64,000 nt of DNA from Notospermus geniculatus (lineage: Eukaryota > Nemertea > Pilidiophora > Heteronemertea > Lineidae), in contig NMRB01000063.1 in the NCBI GenBank assembly GCA_002633025.1, positions 557,637-621,636 of the forward strand, read 5' to 3'. A program made the position numbers and the translations under genes. The notes under the pieces were generated by a model. The model did no database searches. It was not told the origin of the DNA and was given only the letters and a program-made list of their open reading frames with translations. Below, piece by piece: positions 39,381 to 50,713 of this stretch (position 1 is the first letter of the stretch; the number at the start of each line of letters is the position of its first letter).

Positions 39381-39691
39381 AATAGACAAATCCCAAATTC
39401 CTAGATCTCCGCACTTCCGCTGAAATGGCAATCCCAAATTCCCAGATCTCCGCACTTCCGCCGAAATGGCAAACAGAACCTCAACCTGAAACCAGCTGAC
39501 GTGACGCAATCCATGATTCAGCAATGGTCGAGTCTGACACAACGTCATCGAACTCACTGTCGTCACATGGTCGTGGGGTTTTCTGCGTCACGTCATTCAG
39601 TGTCAGATGGTTTCAGACCGAGGTTCTGTTTGCCATTTCGGCGGAAGTGCGCAGACATTTCTCGTTTTCGTCAATTTGGGATTTGTCTATT
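39381..39691. repeat. Long inverted repeat in SMAP 3' UTR
   Basis: aatagacaaatcccaaattc and cttccgccgaaatggcaaac with agaacctcaacctgaaacc on the left pair with ggtttcagaccgaggttct, gtttgccatttcggcggaag and aatttgggatttgtctatt on the right. The arm segment with cccaaattcc...cttccgc is itself repeated twice on the left. It recurs at 42824-43134 in copy B. Confidence 0.88.
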
Positions 39692-40405
39692 GTGTGAAGA
39701 GCATGCAGATGAATTTTTAATTGAGCTTGGCTTGCCCTGAACTTGTGCCATATCAGGACGAACCAGTCGTTGATAAAAGGACAGCATAGGGACAACATGG
39801 CTGGGCCGTGTTGGGTGTCTTTGTTCTTGAAATCGTTGGAAGGTTTATCTACTCTTTACAGCACAATATGTACATGTCTTGTTTTTAGACTAGTGGTGCC
39901 ATCTTGACAGAAGATCAAGTAGGACTTGTACTTGACTTACCTGTGAGTGTAAGGCCACTTCCTTGGCCCAATGCCATATGTTGAAGACGTCTTGAAAAAT
40001 TGCAGAACACTTTTTGCATTTATTCAACATTCAAACACAGCTGTTTTATCTATCAGGTGGCTGAATGATTACCGGTACATGGGATTTTTTTCAAATAAAA
40101 TTAACATATGAGAACAAATCTACGTGCAGAGTTTGTCTTTTCATGCCTGATACTTTTCAGTTCAGTAAAGTTTCAGTGTTAAAAGTACCTCAAAAGGACG
40201 GAAGTAAAATATATCCATCAAAAAAACAAATTCAAATTTAAAGTTTCAAATTCAAATTAGCAGTGTATTTGAGATTGAATTTAAAATTTGAAAATTTAAA
40301 TTTGAATTTGAATTTTCTCCATGCAAGACATGTTACGATGTATTAAAGATATATTCTTTATGCAAAACAATGTCTTCGTCTTACAGAAAAGTGTCTTCTG
40401 CATGA

Positions 40406-40507
40406 TTGTTTGTTCTCGTTTCGCAACCTCGTTGTTCTCGTTTCGTTGTCTTTGTTCTCGTTTCGTTGTCTTTGTTCTCGTTTCGTTGTCTTTGTTCTCG
40501 TTTCGAC
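40406..40507 (+). repeat. 19-bp tandem repeat (TTCTCGTTTCGTTGTCTTTG)
   Basis: About five units of gttctcgtttcgttgtcttt and variants, identical in copy B at 43849-43950. The 79- and 98-codon open frames over it are repeat artefacts. Confidence 0.9.
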
Positions 40508-41175
40508 GTTTCTTTTTTGCACTTAACCGCCCATACTCTTCGGTACTTACCAGGGCGTAATTCTACGGCTTCAGCCGCGATGGAAAAATATAATACAAAT
40601 ACAAATACTTGTATGTTTCTGAAGTTGATGATTTTTTTATTGAATGATCAGTGCAGATGGATTTCTTCACAGATTTACACCACCAATTGGATGGCAAAAT
40701 AGACAACTGAAGTACATGAGGAAATGATACATACCGCATATGCTAACGGAATAAGGATATCAGATTATAAAAGCATTCACTCTAATATCCCTACTGCCAG
40801 AAAGATGTCACCAGTTTTCAAATGTCTGCGGAAACTGGTTAAATGACTGCCATTTGACATTCAAGCAGACGTACCCATACATGTTGATATCCCAGGCAGC
40901 ATTTTAGATATTAGAGAGGTCTAGCAACAGCGCCACTCCTACCCCCACCCCCACTATAAGGCAAATTTTGTTCTGTGTTTTTGTCATACAGACTTTGAAC
41001 TCAGGATTCCCCCAGTCAACACTGTCGACCAGTCTGACACTCATTGCAACCTCATCCACTTTCAAGCCAGATATAAGTGGGGATAAGAGCCACGCCATGG
41101 TCGCACCTGTTCATTGGGCACAAACATACGGATACGGATATGCTTAGATGTCACAGCCACAAAATAAAGCCCCCC

Positions 41176-41176
41176 N
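41176..41176. other. Assembly gap (single N)
   Basis: Follows aaaataaagcccccc. Marks the join between SMAP copies A and B. Confidence 0.9.
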
Positions 41177-41462
41177 CAGACCACCACTGATCCATTCCAT
41201 ACCATGATATTCTCCACCACCATTCACCATTCAGTGTTCATTCAATTTTATTCCTTTTGTAGGCCCCCCTAGGCCTATCGTGTTTTCGGCAGTATTTCGC
41301 TCGGTGTATTCCGGCGGATTCCGGTCTTCTTATGAACCGCGGTAATAGGCCTACTAGCTAACTTAGGCTAGGCCTACCACCGGTAGCTAGTAGAGTACAG
41401 CCACACTCAGCAGAGTTCTGTCAGTTCCAGTAGTGTCATTGATCACCCATCTTCATTTTCAG

Positions 41463-41570
41463 GACAAGCATAAGGAAGAAAATGTCCACTCAGCCAATGC
41501 TTGGGAGCAAGCTAACCTTGGTGATGATGAAAGGAAACAGAAGTTCCTGAGACTGATGGGTGCAGGAAAG
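41463..41570 (+). CDS. SMAP: SMAP copy B exon 2
   Basis: Same 108-nt exon as 37816-37923 with CGT changed to CAT (Arg to His) at codon 3. The conserved ERKQKFLRLMGAGK core is intact. Confidence 0.85.
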
Positions 41571-41998
41571 GTAAATCAGTGCAGTAGCATCCTCATGGCA
41601 TAGCTACTGAATCTAAGAAGATAAATCTGCAGCTGCCTGGACTGGAGGGCGTAAGCCCAACATTTACATTTGTAGCCAAAGAAGACGTTATTTACTAGGC
41701 CTAGGCCTAATTGCCAAATTCATCACCTCCGACTCCCTACCTAAGTAATGTCAGTTTTGGTTTTCATGTTTTGTTCCATGACTGCTTTCTAACCAGCAGA
41801 AAAGTTCATTGTAATAGGAGCAGACAGCCGCGCATATTGCCAACAGATGGCAGCAAAGTTCTAGTGGACCAATGTACAGGAAAATCTACGTGATTGCTGC
41901 TTGATCAATAATGACTTGGTCCGCTATATGCATTGAATTGGTCCGTAGTGACACCTATTGGTCAACTTGCTGACAGCTCCTATTCTGTTCTCTTGCAG

Positions 41999-42056
41999 AA
42001 ACGGCATCATGGGCGATTTGTCATCGGTGACACAAATACTGTACATACAAAAGCTG
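41999..42056 (+). CDS. SMAP: SMAP copy B exon 3
   Basis: Same 58-nt exon as 38353-38410 with CAG changed to CGG (Gln to Arg). Donor gtgagt instead of gtaagt. Confidence 0.85.
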
Positions 42057-42364
42057 GTGAGTCTCCATTCCTTGAAGTGATACTGCCTGATCGATAACCT
42101 TTATCCACTTCAGTACCATAATCTGCTGCAAGATAATTATGGCAGTCAAAAGTAGAGTCCTAGAATGATCAGTTAAATAGAATCAAGAGGATATTTCCCT
42201 CAGAATTTGACAATATGAATTATATGTTTGTCTTGCATGTCTTCAGCGATGTGGTGTGCAAGTGGGTGATGCAAACTACAGTCTGACATTTACCTCGGTT
42301 TTTTTAGAACACCCCTAAAAATATATCAGAATAAAAGAGCTGAAATTCGTACTCTTCTTTTCAG

Positions 42365-42684
42365 AGGATAGTGAGAGAAAAACAAGGGCAATTGAAGAAC
42401 AATATTTGGAGGGCATGGAACATAAATTGGGCACTGCACGTCATGCCGGCTTGGGATTCCACACAGATGCAGATTCATCAGAACAAAAAACAGCAGACAG
42501 TACCAGTAGTTCTGATAACAACAAGGAGTCGGAGAAAAAACCGGAACCTGATAAGAAGGAGGATTCTGTTAAGGATGAAAAAACTGACTCAAAACCTGGC
42601 AAGGAGGAAAGTCCAAAGACAGGTGACGAGAAGGAAAAGGAAATAGGAATCAAGAAACTTTCATTTGTGAAAAGTAGCAGTTGA
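42365..42684 (+). CDS. SMAP: SMAP copy B exon 4
   Basis: Identical protein to 38922-39241. The only difference noticed is a synonymous AAA/AAG change. Confidence 0.87.
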
Positions 42685-42823
42685 TTCATCATGTTCATGG
42701 GAGATTATAAAAACGGACTCGGCATTTATGAGTTATCTCAAATTGACTGGTGTCATCTGTTGGTAGATTTTTTTATTGATGATCAATGTGGGCCATACAG
42801 GTTTGAAGTTGTGCACCTTGTCG

Positions 42824-43134
42824 AATAGACAAATCCCAAATTCCTAGATCTCCGCACTTCCGCTGAAATGGCAATCCCAAATTCCCAGATCTCCGCACTT
42901 CCGCCGAAATGGCAAACAGAACCTCAACCTGAAACCAGCTGACGTGACGCAATCCATGATTCAGCAATGGTCGAGTCTGACACAACGTCATCGAACTCAC
43001 TGTCGTCACATGGTCGTGGGGTTTTCTGCGTCACGTCATTCAGTGTCAGATGGTTTCAGACCGAGGTTCTGTTTGCCATTTCGGCGGAAGTGCGCAGACA
43101 TTTCTCGTTTTCGTCAATTTGGGATTTGTCTATT
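42824..43134. repeat. Copy B of the SMAP 3' UTR inverted repeat
   Basis: Same structure as 39381-39691 at offset 3,443; no difference noticed. Confidence 0.85.
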
Positions 43135-44618
43135 GTGTGAAGAGCATGCAGATGAATTTTTAATTGAGCTTGGCTTGCCCTGAACTTGTGCCATATCAGG
43201 ACGAACCAGTCGTTGATAAAAGGACAGCATAGGGACAACATGGCTGGGCCGTGTTGGGTGTCTTTGTCCTTGAAATCGTTGGAAGGTTTATCTACTCTTT
43301 ACAGCACAATATGTACATGTCTTGTTTTTAGACTAGTGGTGCCATCTTGACAGAAGATCAAGTAGGACTTGTACTTGACTTACCTGTGAGTGTAAGGCCA
43401 CTTCCTTGGCCCAATGCCATATGTTGAAGACGTCTTGAAAAATTGCAGAACACTTTTTGCATTTATTCAACATTCAAACACAGCTGTTTTATCTATCAGG
43501 TGGCTGAATGATTACCGGTACATGGGATTTTTTTCAAATAAAATTAACATATGAGAACAAATCTACGTGCAGAGTTTGTCTTTTCATGCCTGATACTTTT
43601 CAGTTCAGTAAAGTTTCAGTGTTAAAAGTACCTCAAAAGGACGGAAGTAAAATATATCCATCAAAAAAACAAATTCAAATTTAAAGTTTCAAATTCAAAT
43701 TAGCAGTGTATTTGAGATTGAATTTAAAATTTGAAAATTTAAATTTGAATTTGAATTTTCTCCATGCAAGACATGTTACGATGTATTAAAGATATATTCT
43801 TTATGCAAAACAATGTCTTCGTCTTACAGAAAAGTGTCTTCTGCATGATTGTTTGTTCTCGTTTCGCAACCTCGTTGTTCTCGTTTCGTTGTCTTTGTTC
43901 TCGTTTCGTTGTCTTTGTTCTCGTTTCGTTGTCTTTGTTCTCGTTTCGACGTTTCTTTTTTGCACTTAACCGCCCATACTCTTCGGTACTTACCAGGGCG
44001 TAATTCTACGGCTTCAGCCGCGATGGAAAAATATAATACAAATACAAATACTTGTATGTTTCTGAAGTTGATGATTTTTTTATTGAATGATCAGTGCAGA
44101 TGGATTTCTTCACAGATTTACACCACCAATTGGATGGCAAAATAGACAACTGAAGTACATGAGGAAATGATACATACCGCATATGCTAACGGAATAAGGA
44201 TATCAGATTATAAAAGCATTCACTCTAATATCCCTACTGCCAGAAAGATGTCACCAGTTTTCAAATGTCTGCGGAAACTGGTTAAATGACTGCCATTTGA
44301 CATTCAAGCAGACGTACCCATACATGTTGATATCCCAGGCAGCATTTTAGATATTAGAGAGGTCTAGCAACAGCGCCACTCCTACCCCCACCCCCACTAT
44401 AAGGCAAATTTTGTTCTGTGTTTTTGTCATACAGACTTTGAACTCAGGATTCCCCCAGTCAACACTGTCGACCAGTCTGACACTCATTGCAACCTCATCC
44501 ACTTTCAAGCCAGATATAAGTGGGGATAAGAGCCACGCCATGGTCGCACCTGTTCATTGGGCACAAACATACGGATACGGATATGCTTAGATGTCACAGC
44601 CACAAAATAAAGCCCCCC

Positions 44619-44619
44619 N
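44619..44619. other. Assembly gap (single N)
   Basis: Follows the same aaaataaagcccccc motif at the end of SMAP copy B, then unrelated sequence begins. Confidence 0.9.
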
Positions 44620-44691
44620 GGACTTCCAGTTTCAGTACGTTATAGGCGATTGTCCGGTATATGCAAGGCTGTTATATGCGAGGTTTACTGT

Positions 44692-45270
44692 AATACAAAT
44701 ACAAATACTAGTATGTTTCTGAAGTTGATGATTTTTTTATTGAATGATCAGTGCAGATGGATTTCTTCACAGATTTACACCACCAATTGGATGGCAAAAT
44801 AGACCACTGAAGTACATGAGGAAATAATACATACCGCATATGCTAACGGAATAAGGATATCAGATTATAAAAGCATTCACTCTAATATCCCTACTGCCAG
44901 AAAGTTGTCACCAGTTTTCAAATCTCTGCGGAAACTGGTTAAATGACTGCCATTTGACATTCAAGCAGACGTACCCATACATGTTGATATCCCAGGCATT
45001 TTAGATGTTAGAGAGGTCTAGCAACAGCGCCACTCCTACCCCCACCCCACTAAGGCAAATTTTGTTCTGTGTTTTTGTCATATGGACTTTGAACTCAGGA
45101 TTCTCCCAGTCAACACTCTGTCAGCCAGTCTGACACTCATTGCAACCTCACCCGCTTTCAAGCCAGATATAAGTGGGGATAAGAGCCACGCCATGGTCAC
45201 ACCTGTTTATTGGGCAAACATACGGATACGGATATGCTTAGACGTCACAGCCACAAAATAAAGCCCCCCA
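44692..45270 (+). repeat. Third, diverged copy of the SMAP 3' end
   Basis: Matches 40589-41175 and 44032-44618 with a few percent substitutions and small indels. It runs through the AATAAA (45257-45262) and C run into unique sequence (atattttcaaacggtgtgtt) with no N. The preceding 72 bp (44620-44691) come from elsewhere and end in gcgaggtttactgta, a MITE-like terminus. Confidence 0.88.
45257..45262 (+). terminator. AATAAA with GU-rich downstream element (SMAP-type 3' end)
   Basis: aaaataaagcccccc is followed by ggtgtgtttatgtgt, the usual arrangement for 3' cleavage. The same hexamer ends copies A and B just before their N. Confidence 0.5.
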
Positions 45271-45768
45271 TATTTTCAAACGGTGTGTTTATGTGTACAG
45301 TGCATCACTGCGTGAAGCAGCGTCATCAGTTGGCATGCAGAACATTTCATAGATGGTTCTAATGAAGAATCTCTTCAAATAAACAATATTTCATCAAATA
45401 ATTCTCCCTGGTTGAGCTGATGTATCTTCCTTCAAATAAAGAATTGTTTTTTAAATAATGCCCCAGCTATAACCAGATCATTTCAAGAAAAATAGTGAAC
45501 AGGAACTATCTGCTTCCTGCAGGAAACTGAAAGAGTCAAAATGGGTGACGATTTTCCTATTTACAGTTGACATTGATACCAGTACATTAACATAGGACAT
45601 TAGACCAACATTCAAAACCCAAATAGTCATACAAATTTTCAGGTCTTGAATACTACACAGTACAGGCTTTTGTTTAACTGATAAACCACAAAAACAATCC
45701 ACATTTGTCAGTGCATTATTAAAGATCAAATGTATGTACACTTCAAAACATGAACTTCATAAATGTAC

Positions 45769-46000
45769 ACGTACATTTTCTTCATGATCGCGAAACCAGT
45801 CATGTCTCATAACCGCGATGTCAGGTACTCAGTGACAATACTTTGTCCCGTCGAGTTCCATAACTGCGATGTCAGGTACCGGTACCTCAGCCACAGTACA
45901 TTGTCATGTACATTTCTTCATGATCACAAAACCAGTCATGTCTCATAACCACAATATGCCAGATACCTCAGCAACAATACTTTCTCCTGTTAAGTTCCAA
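45769..46000 (+). repeat. Imperfect ~136-bp tandem duplication
   Basis: gtacattttcttcatgatcg with aaaccagtcatgtctcataacc occurs near 45772 and again near 45906, followed each time by a cctcagccacaata-like block. Confidence 0.75.
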
Positions 46001-47399
46001 ATACCCATTACCAAAGCTATCTTTCGCATTTTTAAACTGCTAACTGTACAACATATATACAGACAATTGTAACTGCATGTACACCCATAGCCCACTGCAA
46101 AAATACAGTGCCAAATTTACGAGGAGTGTTCAGTTGATTACCAGTTACTGCTTCTCCGTGTACTTGATACACGATGTTCAGGCTTTTAGGCCGTTCTATA
46201 GATCAGACTCTAAAGGTCACAATTTTCCATTGACAGGACATATCCGTGTCACGGCCAGATCCCAAATCGTTTTAGGCTTTACACGCGAAAACAAAAATTG
46301 ACACAACTAAACCTTAAACACTCTCCGTAAATTTGGCCAACATTTATATTTCAGTCATCGACAGCTCTAGCTGATACTTGTTCAATGCAGCCTATTCTAA
46401 CCAGGCAAAATGTTTGCTCGTAGAAACGAAGACACTGAGTTATTTATTGAGATGAAAATTGCAAACAATAAAAGAGGATGTATTGACTTGGGGCATGTAT
46501 GTGGCAAAACAATTCATTGCTTTCAAGATGTGAATTACAACAGTATTGCCCGAAGGGGATGTAATAGCTCAACCAGCATGTTACAGTTCAAACTGGTTGC
46601 TGAAAGACATCTCCATCGGGCAACACTGCTCAATCGGGCTGTTGTGCTCCATTCTCTTTTGTCTTCACAAGATAGTTGGAGCTTGAAAATTCATGGGCTG
46701 AAACCCTCAATCAGGACCAGCCACTGACACTCTTGAATAAGACAAGGTCGGCATTCTTCACCAAAGCAGATATGTCCGTCTGAAAACATACTAAGAAGAT
46801 GGTAATATACGGTAGATATTTGAGACAGCCACAGTGGTGACCATCACAACTTAATCAACGTTGGGCCACATGTTTTCAAAACCAACGCTTCTAAGACAAC
46901 ATGGGTAGGATCCAATTTCACCCCAGATTACGTATAATAACTCGGCCCAAAACATGAATCATAATACATGTACGTCGTAAAAATGGAGAGGTTGGTGTCG
47001 GTGAAGTCTTTGTGCGAGGTACAAATCACAATATGTAAATAAATAAATGAGTATTTGGTAGACAATACTTAAGGCAGCGATAATGAAATGATTCTCGCTG
47101 TATATGTACAACGACTACATGACATAATATACAGATTGCCCCAGAGAATAACATTTCAAGATGTAAGCAAACTCGTTACGATCTATATTTAGTATCAAAT
47201 GGATTTTACAAGGATAAATACACATATATTATTTTCACCAGAAGACATTTGAAGACGAACATTTATATTATCCTAAACAAGAGACACTGTGAGCATTACT
47301 TCGACATGACATACGGCAACATACACGTACATGACCGCCAAAATGTGCATCATGAGAATACATGACATTTATATATGTGCTCAACATTATTTTCTGACA

Positions 47400-47945
47400 C
47401 CCTAAAAATCATAGGGATAGCGCATGAACAAACACCCCACCTAACAATCAACTGTTAGGGATAGTGCATGAACAACAACGACCCTAACAACCAGTTGTTA
47501 GGAACTGCACATGAACAACACAGACCCTAACGATCAATTGTTAGGAACTGCACATGAACAACAAAGACGCTAACGATCAATTGTTAGGAACTGCACATGA
47601 ACAACAAAGACCCTAACAATCAACTGTTAGGAACTGCACATGAACAACAAAGACCCTAACAATCAACTGTTAGGAACTGCACATGAACAACAAAGACTGT
47701 AACGATCAATCGTTTGGAATTGCACATGAACAACAAAGACCCTAGCGATCAATCGTTAGGAACTGCACATGAACAACAAGACCCTAACAATCAATACTAG
47801 GGGATAGGGCATGAACAACAAACACCCTAATAATCAATCATTAGGGATAGTGCATGAACACTAACAAAGACCCCAACAATCAATCATCAGAGACAGGCCA
47901 TGAACAACCCTAAATATCGATCAAGGGATAGCGCATAACACTTAA
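47400..47945 (+). repeat. Minisatellite, ~43-bp unit with internal palindrome
   Basis: About 12 units of ccctaacaatcaactgttag plus gaactgcacatgaacaacaaaga. Each unit contains a CTAAC..GTTAG inverted repeat around gatcaatt. Central units are most alike and edge units diverge, as expected for unequal exchange. Confidence 0.92.
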
Positions 47946-48715
47946 CTGGCGTGAATCTCGCTCTGAATAGTCTTACATGTGGCTATGACCCCACCCCCCT
48001 CCCCAAGGGCCCAAAGGGTAGAATTCCTTAGCATGTAACATTTTATATTATGCCCTTGTGCCTAAGGCCAGTAGGTTAAAGATATACAAAATATTGTCAC
48101 CCTAGAACATGAAACTCTCGCCAAGTGGTTCACACGAACAATATTTTTCTTCAAAAAATTTTCAATCTATACTATATGATGAGAGCAATTTTTTACAAGA
48201 CCAGAACCCTTACATTAAAATATAGTACACCATACTAGTCTCAATCTTTAGCCTCAATTGAAATCTTATTCTCCAGGTTGAGTTGACTGTATAGGGCCAG
48301 ACGCTACACTTGGCCACGCCCCACTAAACTCAAAATGGATTACAAAGCCATCTAGATGTTAGCCAAACACATCACATTAGTTTGATTATAAACACATGTC
48401 AATCATCTACATGGCCCTCTTTTGGCAGTAACAAAACTAAATAAATATATATACATCGTAGCACCTTATTTTCAAACAACTAAAATGAAGTTATAAATAG
48501 CTAGTATCAGAGGTGAAGTTGTAATAATTATATAACACATGGGGCACATTGATAACAGGATATGACTGCCCAAGACAAAAACTCGACAGCTCAGCAAATT
48601 TCTAATTAACATATATATTCTTCTAATACTTCTTGCCGAGATATCATGATGTTAGATGCATTGCAACATTTGATCTGATTTAAGCCTCACATGAATGTGG
48701 AACGAGTCACATCTT

Positions 48716-49175
48716 GGGTGCGTTCGAGTATTTCCACCTTGCCAGCACGACAGCGTTCGAATTGGTGACGACGTCAGCATTCGTGCTAGCTCGTGCCTGT
48801 TCCAAGTAGCCCTACCCCTTGAGGTGGGCGACTTGGAACAGTATCCCAGAATGCAACACTTCAACATGGCGGGGCAGGCTGTCACTGTCATCACTGACGC
48901 TTATGATATGGAGAGCCAGTGACCACTTGCTGCTGCTGTTCACAGCAAGCGCCAACCTCGCCTCAGCCTTTTTCCTACATGACCTAAATGCTGCTTTCAT
49001 GATTTCCGTCTTTGAATTTCGCTCAGAATGTAGCAGACGACAAAACGCCGCCATGACAGTATGTTTACTCAAGCCTGGCCCGTTATCGTTCTGTTACTAA
49101 CGCATACTGCGCATGTCCGTAGTTCCCTGACACACGAGCTCGGGGAAGCGCGGTGGAAGTTTTTCGAACGCACCC
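48716..49175. mobile_element. MITE with GGGTGCGTTCGA termini, ~460 bp
   Basis: Left gggtgcgttcgagtatttcc pairs with right ggaagtttttcgaacgcaccc. The interior carries several overlapping open frames that are not recognised. Target duplication not clear. Confidence 0.75.
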
Positions 49176-49315
49176 CTTGAGAATAGGAGCTCCAAAGCCA
49201 AAGTATAGGCCGCCCACCAACAGGTAAATTTCATTAAAAGTAACATGACCTCTTTTAACATGATAGTGTGCTTTGAGCAACGATTTTACATTTTTGTAGC
49301 AAAACAAACCGAAGG

Positions 49316-49575
49316 TACAGTACAGAGCACAACTGACCGACCTTTATCCGCGTACCTTCCTCGTACGTCACACGGAAGGTACGCTGCACTTCATTGCAAC
49401 TTTTCTGCGTCATCTCTGCGCACAACATGCGAATGACGTTACGTCTTCATTGCATGCCTTCCACGGTGCCGTGCGACATCCACGTAAGATACGAGGACAA
49501 TGCGTGAATAACGCTGCATGTGGTATGCAGATGGTACGCAGCGCGGAAGGTCGGTCAATTGTGCAAAGTACTGTA
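49316..49575. mobile_element. MITE family A, copy 2
   Basis: Element 49318-49573 begins CAGTACAGAGCACAACTGAC and ends GGTCAATTGTGCAAAGTACTG, flanked by TA. Same terminal and subterminal motifs as the copy at 11350-11623 (accttcc and ggaaggt blocks). Confidence 0.85.
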
Positions 49576-50470
49576 CATGCACATGGCAAAAGCTTTGCAT
49601 CCGCATTCACATGTGGTATAAATGAGATTTTGGAGGCTGCGGAAACAAACGAATTTACAGTAATGACAAAGACTGAACATGGACAGGATGAATCAACACA
49701 TATGTTAAACTTGATATGAAAACGAAGCCCAAATCAAAAGGGACCTTCCCACGGTTATGTCTAGAATGAGATTGGTCACGCATGCCAGGATTCGCAAGAT
49801 CAGATGACAACTGGGGAAGCTCAAATGGAAGAAAAAGACATCTCAGAACACCGAATATAAAGAATTTTAGACCTGCGTGCAAATATGTTTATTAGTATTA
49901 GTATATATCATACATACAGCTGGCATTAATGACATCACAAATTTGTGACACTGAAATGCATTGGTGGCTCATATTATGCCAATCTTATAGGAAAGCAAGT
50001 GGTTATTGTACATGAAAGCCTTTATACAATATCCCATGAATAGAAAGTTATCACAACAGCCATCAGCCTTCTAAGGCCAAAAAAAAAATATTGTCTGTTT
50101 CTTGTCCAGCAACTCAGCGAAAATTGATGCGGGCATGCGAATTTTTTTTTTATTTTCAAATAATTTTTTTCCGTTTTCTTAATGGATGGGGGGAAATACC
50201 ACCAGCAAACTATCTCTCTACATGTTTAGAGCACAGATTTCATGAAAAATAAAGATGATTTCAAGTGATGAAACATTTATGTGCATTTTATAGAAGGTGC
50301 TGCGTAAGCAAAGTGGGAAAATTTGAAATTGGTGAGAGAAAAAAATTTCGATGCGGAGGGTCTGGGAATGACGCGGGCGCGGACAAGAAACAAATACTTT
50401 ATTTTTTTTGGCCTAAAGGCCCTCCTCAATTTGTGAGTTTTCTTGTGGAAGTTGGTCCTGTTTGGGGCAC

Positions 50471-50713
50471 TAAAGCCTCGTTCATACTCCGTCCTCGCAG
50501 GACCATGATAGGCGTCTGTCGCGCGATCAAAATCTGGATGCTGACTTTGCTGACCAGTGTACTTCAGCGACGGTGACATGTTATGAAATGACTCAAGTAA
50601 TTACACTCTCGCGATCGGACGCCGACCAAATTGCGTGACGGGGTCGGCGTCGAATGCGAGATGCTGCGATCGGTCGTCAACGATGGTCAGGTGGTGGAGT
50701 ATGAATCAGCCTT
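50471..50713. mobile_element. MITE with AAGCCTCGTTCATACTCC termini
   Basis: Left aagcctcgttcatactccg pairs with right gagtatgaatcagcctt. The interior is rich in cgatcg and gacgccgacc inverted motifs. About 240 bp. Confidence 0.75.

Larger units (their letters stand above)
39242..41175 (+). other. SMAP 3' UTR and flank
   Basis: AATAAA occurs at 40094-40099 and 41163-41168. The latter is followed by a C run and the N at 41176. The related third copy shows a GU-rich element after the same hexamer. The stretch includes a 310-bp inverted repeat, an AT-rich aaattcaaattt palindromic zone (40216-40318) and a TTCTCGTTTCG repeat. Confidence 0.6.
41463..42684 (+). pseudogene. SMAP: SMAP second copy, lacks exon 1 (assembly duplicate, allele or tandem copy)
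   Basis: Exons 41463-41570, 41999-42056 and 42365-42684 are intact with GT-AG borders and match SMAP exons 2-4. Two amino-acid changes are seen: DKRK becomes DKHK in exon 2, and KQHH becomes KRHH in exon 3. Exon 1 and the promoter are absent because the copy begins at the N at 41176. No disabling change is present in what remains, so it is incomplete rather than decayed, and may be the other haplotype placed in series. Confidence 0.85.
41177..44618 (+). repeat. Second copy of the SMAP locus, bounded by single-N gaps
   Basis: Corresponds to 37545-41175. The left part (to about 42364) differs by several indels and substitutions, including absence of the 207-bp MITE and about 20 extra bases near 41265. 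From 42365 onward it runs at a constant offset of 3,443 with only about four differences seen in 2.25 kb. Both ends coincide with an N. Confidence 0.95.

Noticed and set aside
39330-40702. Several 60-98-codon open frames after SMAP
   Set aside because: They lie in the 3' UTR inverted repeat and the TTCTCGTTTCG tandem repeat; their exact recurrence at 42773-44145 only reflects the locus copy.
46410-46727. 105-codon open frame between SMAP and NELL
   Set aside because: No recognised motif and no splice or homology support; within expectation for this length of DNA.
47400-47945. Possible CRISPR-like array of palindromic repeats
   Set aside because: Units are contiguous tandem repeats with no unique spacers, and the genome is animal.
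48652-49100. Cluster of overlapping 75-93-codon open frames on both strands
   Set aside because: All inside the GGGTGCGTTCGA MITE; no protein family recognised.
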